Assembly: GCA_027718005.1 (NCBI GenBank) | Contig: JALLOP010000003.1 | Span: forward strand, 1 to 35,545 | Direction of reading: 5' to 3' | Origin: Patescibacteria group bacterium AH-259-L07 | GTDB lineage: Bacteria; Patescibacteriota; Patescibacteriia; UBA2591; UBA6264 | DNA: 35,545 nt | In this document: positions 17,801 through 26,374 of the stretch, one piece after another | Layout of the letters: every line of letters starts with the position of its first letter | How positions within the stretch are numbered: position 1 is the first letter of the stretch | Position numbers and translations under genes: made by a program | Notes under the pieces: model-generated | Told to the model about the DNA's origin: nothing | The model's input: only the letters and a program-made list of their open reading frames with translations | Databases searched by the model: none

Positions 17801-20150
17801 ATGTGCTAATTTTGTCGGACCACCCCCAGAAGTATTAACTGAAGAAGTGTATAAGAGCCGCGATATATCATTTTATGGCATGGATTACTCTGGCTATTCT
17901 TTACACAATATGTATCCAGTCGAAGAGTTAGTCCTTGCCGAAACGCAAGGAATTTATCGATTAACCTATGAAGGTACTGCTTCTGGAGTTGATGGAAAAG
18001 GAAATACGATTGAAAAAGCGTGCCGAATTTATCCAGAAAAGGATTCACCATTTAAGAAGAGCATAGGCCCGGGCGGTAATAATTATTATCCTGATGTTAC
18101 TGTTTGTGAAGATGAGAACGATCCGCAATGCCAATGCTCATATACCAAAGCAGAATATAGCGGCGCTGTTAAATATTATAATTCAGACAGCTCTGTACCG
18201 ATTGGGATTTGTATTGGCGGCAATGATAATGGCAAGGCATGTGTAACCAACAATGATTGCGATAAACAGAATTGTTCATTTAAGACAAAGCAGACACGGG
18301 CTGTTGGCGTAAGCGGATATTGTTTAGAGCCTGATGTGAGTAAAGAGCCAAGTCCTAATAAGCTAGATATTAATGTCTGTATTACCTGGTGGCCAGGACA
18401 GAGTTTAGGTGATCCAAGCGTAAATCAGCAGTTTAGAAGCGCAGGGTATGAGGCATCAGAAAACAGACAGTGGTATTGTCTAAATGAAATATTTGGACCT
18501 ACTGAGATTGTTTTTCAAGATACTAAGGCAGGAGGGTGTAGTAATAATTTTAATACTGAATGCGAGCTTATAACTTATTCGTTAGCAAACCTTTCTCCAC
18601 CCAATCCCGAAGTTCAATCAAAAGAAGTGGAAAAAATTAAAGTTAAACTCATAGTAGATGATGGAGCCGCAGATCAAGGTAAAAATTGTAGTAATGCAGA
18701 CTGGAGAGGTGATGTTGAATTAACGAGTGCTAATAATTGGACGCGCGGAAAACACAATGATGATGGTACGACTTCTGAGAGTAATACGTGGGATACTAGT
18801 TGTGTTGATGTTGGTGAAACAGCCGTAAAAGTAAGAGCCTGTTTTGGCAATACGTGTAATAATGGAGATGAGGATTTTTTAAATAGATTTGAATTTATAT
18901 TGTCTGACAAGTCTGGCGGTAAAGCAACGGTTGGGGTTAAGGATATAAGGATTTATCTTAAAACAGGGTGTGAATATATTGTTAATGTTGCTACGGACGG
19001 GAATATAACTACTGCATGGACTGATCGTTTATGGAGTGAGAGTAAGTATTATAAGGATAATGATGGCGCAGTAGAGTGCCGTCCCTATGGCACAGCTGAC
19101 ATTAGTGGCTCACCAGAAGAATTAGTTTTGGTAGGAGACGGCGAAGCATGTACATTAGGCCAGGCCAATGTTGCTTATAGTGAAGCAGGTCTACAAGATT
19201 TATTTGCTCGAATTGGTCAGAAAAAACAGTTTCTTTATAAGGTTCAAGATCAAACATGTGTAGGAGCACTTCAGGGGATGTGTACACTGGATTCGAGTAT
19301 ACCGTGTCATGAGAATGCCGATTGTGTTGATGAGGGATTCTGTATTGGACCGTTTCCACCTGATTTTGACAGCGCGTGTTCAAATACAGGAGATCGGTGC
19401 AATTCTGATAGTGACTGTTCCCAAAATTACGGGACGTGTAGTGGAGGGAATATAGGACATTGTTCTGTTACTACCGGTATAGAATGTAGGGAGCCTAATC
19501 CTGAAGAACTTACTCCTGATTGTCCACAAGGTGACGCTCTCATGAAGTATGTTGATGTAAATTTAGAGGTTAAAAATTGGGATATTACCAGCACTGCAGT
19601 ATCTCGCGCACCTCAGGTGGCTTCATTAGATTGTAGAACTAAGAGCACTTGTCTTGGTATAAATAAGGTTACGATTGGGAATTCTGACAGCGGAAATATT
19701 GATCGAGAAGAATCATATACTGCTAATTTAAAATTTTATGCATGGGCCAATGAGAACCATATGCCTATCAGAAATATTGCTATTGATTGGTTAGGCAATG
19801 GCGCAGAAGATATTTCTTATAAGGTAATGGCTAAAAATCATAGGCCATTTTGCGACGACAGGCCTACTCCTGGCGGAGATAGTTTTGGCGGCAGTGAGAA
19901 AGCTTGTGTTGAAGAGTATTGGGAATTTACACGTATTTTTAAATGCGTTGGTGATACGAGTGAAGGGTGGGGGGCATTTAAGAATGAAAATAGTATATGT
20001 GCTACGGCTTGCTGTTTTAAACCAACAGTGTATGTCAAAGATAATTGGGATTGGTGTAATGGCGAAGTATATGCTGGAGCGGATAGTAGATGTGTTAGTA
20101 TAAGTGGCGCGGGGACTTCGTACGATGGTGTAGTTATTGTGAGACCATGA
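11805..20150 (+). CDS. Giant secreted Cys-rich protein (2781 aa) at a T4SS-like locus
   Basis: Signal peptide (LVSLITILMLVSLFLPKTVHAQ), coiled-coil N-terminal region, CBM-like jelly-roll signature (GSFENDVNDDNIPDGWVLGGDVSLETSEVHSGSVALRLSG), many Cys motifs. Start may be GTG 11805 or ATG 11826. Confidence 0.8.
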   Translation: MFGNINFMSYSGFKKSVLVSLITILMLVSLFLPKTVHAQFLISDPAGLLRDIGEFAWKQAKDLAKAAWKHGGALAYKNTVNFYLGEMAKQSAEWVATGGKGKKPLFARDPAFWSKLGDQALGELIDQYSKGFTGRSLCDPFDPTIRFKMLVSMDPKYREIKFDEQLRCPVSKIKQRIKEASKKKLFEFDFDLRDGPVAGYKANMRIIIAGDSVLNKNYTGITNATHVCYSDPSLDLSQFPLGCLGIFGLGTVNKGVEKLIDITYKLEDMGKELERIITILKLFEADQTEIREKLDELNQQHIKAQEDIIAAENAGVPRDHLILFFLNKDKDRIRKQIDKLEKMRIDKAEQIEAVNDLIKLQRDLVDNIWAWELLDKNPDTPDIPGGPHTLSFWSHYTPICSALGDMREYMNNDGCFEISALAVGTNFAPLTIQEAYTNSLAYTKRANSYVRQLVDWANTLGDMIEDTKLSDDKVLETPDLDPLEDINRMYNPEGSDIGVLARIESDLLRKQTTEVEKSKFFQTLQGQMNSLTTQISDLVKTPSIYVSESASQAVEQGTAGPLQYTEVAAVDAIGIFTNTLINKLLKQIFETGFNPQLTPELAERTKPFLDDEGESGSPWSPSRQQSRALFADLATAQLKRGREITIYDEFNVCPKNPAYALPTNCLLEDKDGNTILRAVEEGLTIADVIEKGLGSGALVGRPNNNTGLLSLTNIKKLRRARIFPLGLEIAASKIYNGELGEDPEYTLEDIVNEFNQTNSLGTCTDFNGSFENDVNDDNIPDGWVLGGDVSLETSEVHSGSVALRLSGSGWTSKVRRTIPIKSNTVYTISTYAKAENNKQLFIGLYFYDKDGNQLLASGSADEINISGGFDWRKGCGASSCYATGSISLTNTYEQYAYSFRSLPDAASVELVPEGAALAGAQSGDVLIDDVQLTRGQTASEEYMEPSPFCHLVDSNWIFKNLTYQCETIGYSAIPLPGSTQRQETCVDLRDCINEDENGQCDTWGYCTREKNTWRFSGNSCDEQYATCKTYIRSKDKKQVSYIERTVDFGECTEGSVGCKWYCTDWDEDNGRWQCAEPGKAQCIITSPAPSGGQNCVCDGTNGCSFGFCTVREGEKSCLVDSPGNAIFFNTNVEQCLPEVEGCNEYIRTVDAPPAPDGSIDDEAYNINDIIYLASAPTCQAKYVGCQIYTPSDQGVAIPGIVNVDDRCEAQCVGYETFQQMPTHFDTNTSWVNFIPETAKMCSVPGCEEFTNLDTVTQGGEGLEYYAYLRHCAKLPDEAASCANFYTWIGSETTGYQLKRYQLKADNNNEPERVSAYSEAKNVWDKCEDATDSFFNPHCKEFYNESGISSYRLFRNTISCSEECSPYRRTIDGSSRMAIPNQGEVCSLADVGCYEYKGPTANNIRILFTDDFESGIVTLWQGGEISSESVNPPPSSSMEVSGGEASKKVASLVAQNKSYFLSFWVKGINSISARFSSLSSQPRSGLDASEWEEVQLGPFYFDTAPQTNETLFITAADIFYIDNITLKEISDDVYAIKDSWFTPQICDQDFQDNDILGAKLGCRLYTDKDNDPHYLKSFTRLCKDSDVGCEALIDTQNYSASRTGGTFNDDNTDSKDNVTVPADEVVYRVNDKEYFCQAKDKGCEKMGLPQLRQDNTVERYDTVYIKNDPELYTKEPLLCQIEDLGCEAYEGEGGNRYFKDPEITNKLCEYRENVLIGGEAKVGWFKTDTDQPCYDNPVYYQPDSLTYGIRSAYKVCDAGDNIGNACLSDADCQGETCVKIYDGWVGICPRSQNSCTAFFDPGWAGRKGTNIQQEGAEVRKLETGFREGDFHIAVQAAAPALVSSSSSFTPLPQYYYYLNNERLDRGAEECQAQVSLKRGCILFNDPNISSSSYSSLATYIKSAQSDVPDGPVVPVDCEPTPKPDCTDPLNAEREYCLYCDPYGQERNDTNAIIKVRRDRTCGEWLSCTSFHLETSGGTTRQVCDEVSRCDELVGSGEASRCANFVGPPPEVLTEEVYKSRDISFYGMDYSGYSLHNMYPVEELVLAETQGIYRLTYEGTASGVDGKGNTIEKACRIYPEKDSPFKKSIGPGGNNYYPDVTVCEDENDPQCQCSYTKAEYSGAVKYYNSDSSVPIGICIGGNDNGKACVTNNDCDKQNCSFKTKQTRAVGVSGYCLEPDVSKEPSPNKLDINVCITWWPGQSLGDPSVNQQFRSAGYEASENRQWYCLNEIFGPTEIVFQDTKAGGCSNNFNTECELITYSLANLSPPNPEVQSKEVEKIKVKLIVDDGAADQGKNCSNADWRGDVELTSANNWTRGKHNDDGTTSESNTWDTSCVDVGETAVKVRACFGNTCNNGDEDFLNRFEFILSDKSGGKATVGVKDIRIYLKTGCEYIVNVATDGNITTAWTDRLWSESKYYKDNDGAVECRPYGTADISGSPEELVLVGDGEACTLGQANVAYSEAGLQDLFARIGQKKQFLYKVQDQTCVGALQGMCTLDSSIPCHENADCVDEGFCIGPFPPDFDSACSNTGDRCNSDSDCSQNYGTCSGGNIGHCSVTTGIECREPNPEELTPDCPQGDALMKYVDVNLEVKNWDITSTAVSRAPQVASLDCRTKSTCLGINKVTIGNSDSGNIDREESYTANLKFYAWANENHMPIRNIAIDWLGNGAEDISYKVMAKNHRPFCDDRPTPGGDSFGGSEKACVEEYWEFTRIFKCVGDTSEGWGAFKNENSICATACCFKPTVYVKDNWDWCNGEVYAGADSRCVSISGAGTSYDGVVIVRP

Positions 20151-20196
20151 TAAACGTAATGCGTAATGCGTAATTTATTTTGAGTTTTGAAAAATA

Positions 20197-23100
20197 ATGA
20201 GATTTAATTTATTTCAAAAATTTGGATTCCTCCCAAATCGGGGGTCGGACCCCCGATTTTGGGGATTGTGGAATGACACAAAAAAGTGGTTTGTTTTACT
20301 GCTGTTTTTTATTGTTATTGGTGGTGTTTTAATTCCTGAACAAGCACATGCTCAGCTTTTTGGTATATTTAAAGCAGTTAATGAGGGCGTAGCGTCTTTA
20401 TTCGCAAATATATTTCTTTTATTGGCAAATTTGGTTGGTCAGCTTTTATCAGTCGTGATTTATGTATTAGTCCAAGTGGTTCAATATAATGGTTTTATTA
20501 GTTCTCCGGCAGTTTCAAAAGGATGGATTATTATCCGCGACTTGTTTAACATGTTTTTTGTGGTGATTTTGCTGGTTATTGCGTTTTCTGCGGTGTTAAA
20601 AATAGAGAAGTATCCATATAAGCGCATGTTGTCAGCTTTTTTAATTGCGGCCGTATTGGTGAATTTTTCTAAATTAATTTCCGGGGTATTAATTGATTTT
20701 AGTCAAATTTTAATGTTGACGTTTGTGAATGCGTTTAAAGATGTGGCAGGGGGCAATTTTGTTGAAATGTTAGGACTTAAAGAAATAATGAGTTTGAGTG
20801 CGAATGTCGGCGCAGAAGTGATTACTCCATGGAAAACAGCGATTACCATTATGTTAGGTTTTATTATGGCGCTCGTTGCATTGGTGGTAATGATAGTGGT
20901 GACCCTTATATTTGTATTTCGCATTGTAGGACTTTGGTTTTTAGTGGTGTTGTCTCCCTTAGCATTTATGGCGATGGTTCTACCATCAACACAAAGTTAT
21001 GGCAGGCAGTGGTGGCAAAAATTTACCAATTATTTAATTGTTGGGCCGGTATTGGCATTTTTTATTTGGCTTTCATTAGCCGTTGTGCAGGAACCTGGCG
21101 GCAGACAACTTTTACCCGCAACTGAAAGCATCGGTGGTGAGTTTAGCGTAGGCGTGTCCCAAATTGGCCAGCCCCAATATATGCTTAATTTTATCATTGG
21201 TATTGCCATGCTGATCGCATCACTTATGGTGGCAAAACAATTAGGCGTTGCCGGCGCGGGTCTCGCAACCCAGGCAGTTGGCAAGCTTCAAGGAGTTGCT
21301 ACGGGTGCTATTAAACTGCCGTTTAAAGGCATGAAATTCGGCGCAAAAGAGATGGTCAAGACTGCAGAAGCAGGAATAGGGATTCCCTTGACAAAAGAAC
21401 GGTGGCAGCAAGCATGGCAGACACGGCGAACAAAAGTTAAGGAAAAAAGAGAGGAAAAGTGGGCCAGGAGAAGAATGCCAGGACTTCCTGCTGGATATGA
21501 GGAGTGGGGAGATGTAATGTCATTGAAAGGATTAGCTTCATTTCCAAAACATATTATACAGGGTTTTACTGGAAAAGCGCAAAGACTACGTAAGGACGCA
21601 GAAGGAAAAGAGGATGTATATGACAAGATTGGACAGGGAATAAAAGCAAAAAGTTCCCGAGAAGATCGTGATAAGCTAGATAAAGATATTGATGAGACAA
21701 CTCAGGATATAATTACGGCTAAAAGGGATAGCAAAGACTTTGGGGCCAGGGGCACAATGACGTTCTCTCATTTTGATGATTTTTCAAAAACCTTAATACA
21801 AGAGAGAGATCTCCTGCGTGAATCAAAAGAGGCTAAGGATCAAAAGCGAGCAAAGGAATTAGATGATTTAATTAAGAGTCTTAAGATTGGGAGGGGCAGG
21901 GCTAAAAAGGCAGGACAACGAGAAGTTGGAGCAAGTAATTTAATATCTGATAGAGATTTATATAAAAATGAAGCGTCGAAATGGTATACTAAACAAATGC
22001 AGACCAAAGAAAGCCACCTGAATAATTTAACTGAGAAAAAAAAGAATACTGAATTTAGCGAAGGCGATCAAAGCGAGATTAAGAAAAATTTACAAGTTCT
22101 ACAGGCAGAGATACAAGAATTTGATATTGATGATACTGCAAAAACAGGTCTTTTAGATAATGTTAATAGTGCATTAAAAAATGTGAGCGTTCCCTTAGAT
22201 GAGTTGACACCGGAGGCAAGAAAAGAAATGGCAGATGCTATGTGGGATGTACAGCAAAAAATACAACAATTAAGAGATGAGGAGGAAATAGGAATGCCAG
22301 AAGCAGAAACCCCGCTTGAGCAAATACAAGACAGTCATTTCCGATTATCAAAAGACGTAATCGCGGATGAAGATATGAAAAAATTAAAAGAAGATCAGGA
22401 GAAAAGGAGGCAGGAAATTCTTGGTTTACGCGCTCAAGCTGAGATGATTAGCCCGACTACTATGACTCCGGATCAGCGAGAAGCCATAAACCGAGGCACA
22501 TATCGAGAATATGAAAAATTGAAAGGAATAGATAGTGCCCCAGAGTTAATGACATTATACGCTCGTGCAGAAAAAGAAAAAAATGCCAATCTTGCCCGAG
22601 CAGTAATTACAAAATTAAATGATCAATTTGACATTAATGAGCTTTTAGAAGTATATGATTTAGAACAGGGTTGGAAAGGTATGGCTGACTTAGCAGATAG
22701 ATTGAAAGAAAACTTTGATATTCCTGAACAGCAAGCATATTCATTTATGAATGATATCGGGGCGACAAATAAACTAAGAGGCAATTTTAAGTTTGTAATG
22801 CCCTTTAAGAAAGATCAAAAAACTGGCAGATTAGAGAAAGTTACCCAGAAGCAGCACGAAGAGTTTGCATATATTGAATCGGGAAAGATTGCTGCTCAGC
22901 AATTGTGGGGTAGAGGAAGTTGGGGAGGAGTATTTGCCAAGCATAAAGATCCAGTCACCGGTCAGCGCGTGCCCATTTATGATGATCTGGTTGGAAAAAT
23001 GTTTAAAAGAGCAATGGGGACAATCGAGTATGAAGGAGTTCATAGAAATAGATTGCTGCCCGAGATTACCGCGGGTTTATCTCATCCCAATGTTATGGGA

Positions 23101-23244
23101 GGACTGAAAGGGCTGCGCCCAGGGCTTGCTCCGGCTGATAGACAAAGACTTGATAATATTCTCTCATGGCTCGAGGGCCAGCAAGGGAGTTATTGGGGAA
23201 GAGAAGGCGGCGAAAAGATAGAACCGGTAATGAGTAGCGAGTAA
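20197..23244 (+). CDS. VirB6/TrbL-like polytopic membrane protein with a long C-terminal cytoplasmic extension
   Basis: Multiple TM helices (VWIIIRDLFNMFFVVILLVIAFSAVLKIEKYPYKRMLSAFLIAAVLVNFSKLI...VMIVVTLIFVFRIVGLWFLVVLSPLAFMAMVLP), then a charged ~600-aa tail. Confidence 0.75.
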   Translation: MRFNLFQKFGFLPNRGSDPRFWGLWNDTKKWFVLLLFFIVIGGVLIPEQAHAQLFGIFKAVNEGVASLFANIFLLLANLVGQLLSVVIYVLVQVVQYNGFISSPAVSKGWIIIRDLFNMFFVVILLVIAFSAVLKIEKYPYKRMLSAFLIAAVLVNFSKLISGVLIDFSQILMLTFVNAFKDVAGGNFVEMLGLKEIMSLSANVGAEVITPWKTAITIMLGFIMALVALVVMIVVTLIFVFRIVGLWFLVVLSPLAFMAMVLPSTQSYGRQWWQKFTNYLIVGPVLAFFIWLSLAVVQEPGGRQLLPATESIGGEFSVGVSQIGQPQYMLNFIIGIAMLIASLMVAKQLGVAGAGLATQAVGKLQGVATGAIKLPFKGMKFGAKEMVKTAEAGIGIPLTKERWQQAWQTRRTKVKEKREEKWARRRMPGLPAGYEEWGDVMSLKGLASFPKHIIQGFTGKAQRLRKDAEGKEDVYDKIGQGIKAKSSREDRDKLDKDIDETTQDIITAKRDSKDFGARGTMTFSHFDDFSKTLIQERDLLRESKEAKDQKRAKELDDLIKSLKIGRGRAKKAGQREVGASNLISDRDLYKNEASKWYTKQMQTKESHLNNLTEKKKNTEFSEGDQSEIKKNLQVLQAEIQEFDIDDTAKTGLLDNVNSALKNVSVPLDELTPEARKEMADAMWDVQQKIQQLRDEEEIGMPEAETPLEQIQDSHFRLSKDVIADEDMKKLKEDQEKRRQEILGLRAQAEMISPTTMTPDQREAINRGTYREYEKLKGIDSAPELMTLYARAEKEKNANLARAVITKLNDQFDINELLEVYDLEQGWKGMADLADRLKENFDIPEQQAYSFMNDIGATNKLRGNFKFVMPFKKDQKTGRLEKVTQKQHEEFAYIESGKIAAQQLWGRGSWGGVFAKHKDPVTGQRVPIYDDLVGKMFKRAMGTIEYEGVHRNRLLPEITAGLSHPNVMGGLKGLRPGLAPADRQRLDNILSWLEGQQGSYWGREGGEKIEPVMSSE
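20235..20259. repeat. Palindrome aaatcgggggt-cgg-acccccgattt near the start of the VirB6-like gene
   Basis: 11-bp perfect stem, 3-nt loop. Encodes NRGSDPRF in frame before the first TM. Confidence 0.85.
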
Positions 23245-23276
23245 AAGAAAATAAAAAATAGTGATTTACTAAAATT

Positions 23277-25202
23277 ATGGCAGAGAAACAATCCTCCTCT
23301 GCTAAACCTGTCCGTCCGGCAGGCGGAGCTTCGGAGGACAAAGAAAAAAAAATAGATTTTAAAGATAAAAAAGTAAGAAAGTCGCTCTATAAAGAGATTG
23401 GCCAGGGTTTTTATGATAATCCAACAAAGATTAAACAGTGGAATAAAAAACGAGCAGCCTTGGAGGAGTTTTTAAAAGAAAATAAGACGCTGCCTGAAGA
23501 TAATCCTTCTTTATATAAAGAATGTCAGGATTTATTAACTCGGCTTCAATGGTATTCATTTTTCTTTATTTCTTCAGACGATGCAGTTAATCTTTTTAAG
23601 TCGGGGATTAATATTGCGCTTTCGGAAAAGTCTTTTCCTCTAGAGACATATTTAAGTGTATTTTTGCTCAATATTCCTTCACTTACTTTACGAGATGAGT
23701 ATAAAGGAAAAATTCGCCAAGCAGTAGTAGAAAGTAAAAAAAGAATAACCTCAGGAGATATTAGAACAGTTGCTGATTGGCTTACATTGTATAATAGGGA
23801 ATTAGGAACAGGAGAAGTGGAAAAAGTAAGAGTGGCAGAATTTTTAAATAAAAATGAACATATTATTAAACTGTCTTCATCTGAAAAAACAAAGATCAAG
23901 AGGCTTTTTGAATTGTATGAAGAATTAAAAATTCCTGCTAACACTATTGAGGGACTTGAAGAAGAAGTATATGTGCTTAATGAACAAGGGGAACTAGAAT
24001 TTCATAAAAGAGGAAAGGTGGAAAATATAACAAGAGCAGTTGAGCGGGAAGAAGCAATGGAAGAAGCAAAAAAAAAGCCGTCCCCACCTCCACCAATTAA
24101 TTTAAACACCGCAATAAAGAATGCGATGGAGGGCGCAGGCCTTACATTACCTGACCAAGCATTACAAAAAAGATTTGAAAATATTGCTAAATCATATTTT
24201 GGTAATGTACGTACTGAAATTGAAACGCGCATTGTATTAAAACGGGATACAAAAGTTGGCGGTATGGGGCTTGATGACGAAACAGCAGATAAAGTTATAA
24301 ATATATTTAAAAAAGAAAAGCCGCAGGTCACTGTTGAAGAGCCAGTTAAAACGCCCGGCGTTAAACAGGCTATTTCTAAGCCAACGCCGGGCGTTAGCAA
24401 GAAACCGGATACAGGATTGGCTAAAGAATTAAGGCCGCCGGAGGAATTAATTGCTGCAGAGACAAGAATGCAGGCTGTGTCACGTAAACCAGAAGAAAAA
24501 CCTAAAAAAGCGCTTGAAGAAAAACTTCCGCCCAAGGCGGATCAGCCTCGGGCTGAAAAAGAACCGGAAATTAAACCAGAACCAAAATTAGAAGAAAAGC
24601 AAGCGCCAGTATCTGAACCTCGGCTTGTTCAAGAAAAAAAGGTTGAACCACCAAAAGAAGTAAAAATTGAGGAAAAAGTTGAACCCAAAAGAGCACCTCA
24701 GGCAGCGCCGAAAGCAGGGGCCCCTCCGCCTACTCCAGAGCCGCCCAAGGCAGAACCAGAAAAACCTCCATCTCCTGCGCCTATAAAACCAGTAACACCG
24801 CCAGTACCAGAAATAAGAAAACCAGCTGCCCAACCGCCAGAAGGAAAACCAATAGCCGAAGAAATAAGAGTTAAGCCGCGAGCACAGGGACCTGTTGATG
24901 AATTGCGGTATCTTACTTTAGGTGACTGGCGTAGATGGGGTTCAACTCAGGATGCGGCCCAAAAAATTCAAGATAAAATTAATTTATTAGCTGAAGAATC
25001 ATTAACTAAAAAAGCAGAAGCGGTAAAAGCATGGAAAGAGTCAGAAATTAGTAAATTGTATTTACAGCTTGGCGAGGAATCAATTAATGAGGGAAAATCA
25101 GTTGAAGAGGTTATTAAAGATCGCCAGCAGACTGGAAAACAAACTTTGACCAAAGAGGAGTTTGATGCAGTAGTAGGACTTAATCGAAAGCTACGCTTTT
25201 GA
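23277..25202 (+). CDS. Hypothetical protein with Pro/Lys/Glu-rich linker, T4SS-locus associated
   Basis: 641-aa ORF between the VirB6-like and PrgI genes; P/K/E-rich region ~aa 360-540; no recognised family. Confidence 0.7.
   Translation: MAEKQSSSAKPVRPAGGASEDKEKKIDFKDKKVRKSLYKEIGQGFYDNPTKIKQWNKKRAALEEFLKENKTLPEDNPSLYKECQDLLTRLQWYSFFFISSDDAVNLFKSGINIALSEKSFPLETYLSVFLLNIPSLTLRDEYKGKIRQAVVESKKRITSGDIRTVADWLTLYNRELGTGEVEKVRVAEFLNKNEHIIKLSSSEKTKIKRLFELYEELKIPANTIEGLEEEVYVLNEQGELEFHKRGKVENITRAVEREEAMEEAKKKPSPPPPINLNTAIKNAMEGAGLTLPDQALQKRFENIAKSYFGNVRTEIETRIVLKRDTKVGGMGLDDETADKVINIFKKEKPQVTVEEPVKTPGVKQAISKPTPGVSKKPDTGLAKELRPPEELIAAETRMQAVSRKPEEKPKKALEEKLPPKADQPRAEKEPEIKPEPKLEEKQAPVSEPRLVQEKKVEPPKEVKIEEKVEPKRAPQAAPKAGAPPPTPEPPKAEPEKPPSPAPIKPVTPPVPEIRKPAAQPPEGKPIAEEIRVKPRAQGPVDELRYLTLGDWRRWGSTQDAAQKIQDKINLLAEESLTKKAEAVKAWKESEISKLYLQLGEESINEGKSVEEVIKDRQQTGKQTLTKEEFDAVVGLNRKLRF
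23292..23338. repeat. Palindromic element just after the start codon of the 641-aa gene
   Basis: Outer tcctcc (23292-23297)/ggagga (23333-23338) with an inner GC-rich section gtccgtccggcaggcggagc. Encodes SSAKPVRPAGGASED. Confidence 0.65.
24349..24404. repeat. Pair of GCCNGGC palindromes in opposite orientation
   Basis: aacgcccggcgttaaac and aacgccgggcgtt in frame (TPGVK / TPGVS); family also seen at 31090, 32520 and 34105. Confidence 0.8.
24528..24555. repeat. 28-bp double-hairpin element, opposite orientation to 8173-8200
   Basis: ccgcc-caa-ggcgg-at-cagcc-tcg-ggctg followed by aaaaag. Confidence 0.85.
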
Positions 25203-25277
25203 TTGACAAAAGAACTGAAGAACGAATTGTTCATAGGTTCATAAGTTCTTAAGTTCATAAGTTTAAGCGAAGCGTTT

Positions 25278-25694
25278 ATGCAATTTGTCGTTCCACAATT
25301 TATTGATGTTGAGAGTAAAATTATTGGGCCGGTCACCCCCAAACAGTTTGTTATTCTTATCATTACCGCCCTGTTTTTGTTTGTTTCATATAAACTGGCT
25401 GATTTTACCTTATTTATTATTGAGGCAGTCATTATTTTTGGATTAGGCGTAACACTTGCATTTTTAAAAGTAAATGGTCAGCCGTTTTACTTTTTTCTCC
25501 TCAATATTGGTCATTCATTAAAGAAACCAAGTTTACGCATTTGGAAAAAAGAAATGATTCCTATTGTTGAAGAAAAAGGAAAAAAATTAAAAGAAGAAGA
25601 AAAGGTAGTTACGGCGCGAAAGCCTTTAGCCACATCCAAGCTTTCACAATTAGCGTTACAAGTTGACACGGGAGGAAGATATGAGGAGGAGTAA
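25278..25694 (+). CDS. PrgI family protein
   Basis: MQFVVPQFIDVESKIIGPVTPKQFVILI... with paired TM helices and an FFLLNIGHSLKKPSLRIWKKE tail, as in PrgI-family T4SS proteins. Confidence 0.85.
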   Translation: MQFVVPQFIDVESKIIGPVTPKQFVILIITALFLFVSYKLADFTLFIIEAVIIFGLGVTLAFLKVNGQPFYFFLLNIGHSLKKPSLRIWKKEMIPIVEEKGKKLKEEEKVVTARKPLATSKLSQLALQVDTGGRYEEE

Positions 25695-25699
25695 AATTT

Positions 25700-26374
25700 A
25701 TGGCAAAAGCAAAATCGAAAACTAAATTACCATCAACTCAAAAGTATTTAGATATTTCTGAGATTAGAAATGATTGTGTTGTGTTAACAAACGGCAGTTT
25801 GTGTGGTATTGTATTAACATCTTCTATTAACTTTGCCTTAAAATCAGAAGATGAACAAAAAGGTGTAATCTCCGGCTATGTGCAATTTTTAAATAGTTTA
25901 GATTTTCCTATGCAAATCATTATTCATAACAGGCCGTTTAATATTAAGCCATATCTTGCGCAGATAGAACAATTAAAAAAAGCGCAAACGAATGATTTAT
26001 TAAAAGATCAAATGGGTGAGTATAGTGATTTTATAAAGGAATTAGTTGGTATGGGTGAGATTATGAGCAGACGCTTTTATATTGTCGTTCCGTATAATCC
26101 CTTAGGCGATAAAAAGCGCGGATTTTTTTCTCGCTTATCTGATGTGTTTAGCGCGGCAAGGGTAGTTAAAATTAAAACAGAACGATTTGAAAAGTATCGA
26201 GAAGCGCTTTTTAAACGAGTTGATACAGTACGATCCGGTTTAAGTACGATTGGCGTGAGTGCAGCACCGCTCGATACCCAAAGTTTAATTGAATTTTTCT
26301 ACACCATTTATAACCCGGCTGAGTCAGAAATGCAAAAAATGACAGAAATGAAGAACCTCAGGGTTCAACAATGA
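25700..26374 (+). CDS. TraC/VirB4 N-terminal-domain-like protein
   Basis: STQKYLDISEIRNDCVVLTNGSLCGIVLTSSINFALKSEDEQ...FLNSLDFPMQIIIHNRPFN; sits directly before the VirB4 ATPase. Confidence 0.7.
   Translation: MAKAKSKTKLPSTQKYLDISEIRNDCVVLTNGSLCGIVLTSSINFALKSEDEQKGVISGYVQFLNSLDFPMQIIIHNRPFNIKPYLAQIEQLKKAQTNDLLKDQMGEYSDFIKELVGMGEIMSRRFYIVVPYNPLGDKKRGFFSRLSDVFSAARVVKIKTERFEKYREALFKRVDTVRSGLSTIGVSAAPLDTQSLIEFFYTIYNPAESEMQKMTEMKNLRVQQ

Noticed and set aside
24002-24535. 177-aa minus-strand ORF
   Set aside because: Fully antisense to the 641-aa gene; no start context or family signature.
24588-24833. Minus-strand ORF rich in W/F/Y/R
   Set aside because: Antisense of the Pro/Lys/Glu-rich linker in the 641-aa protein; composition is an artefact of the opposite frame.
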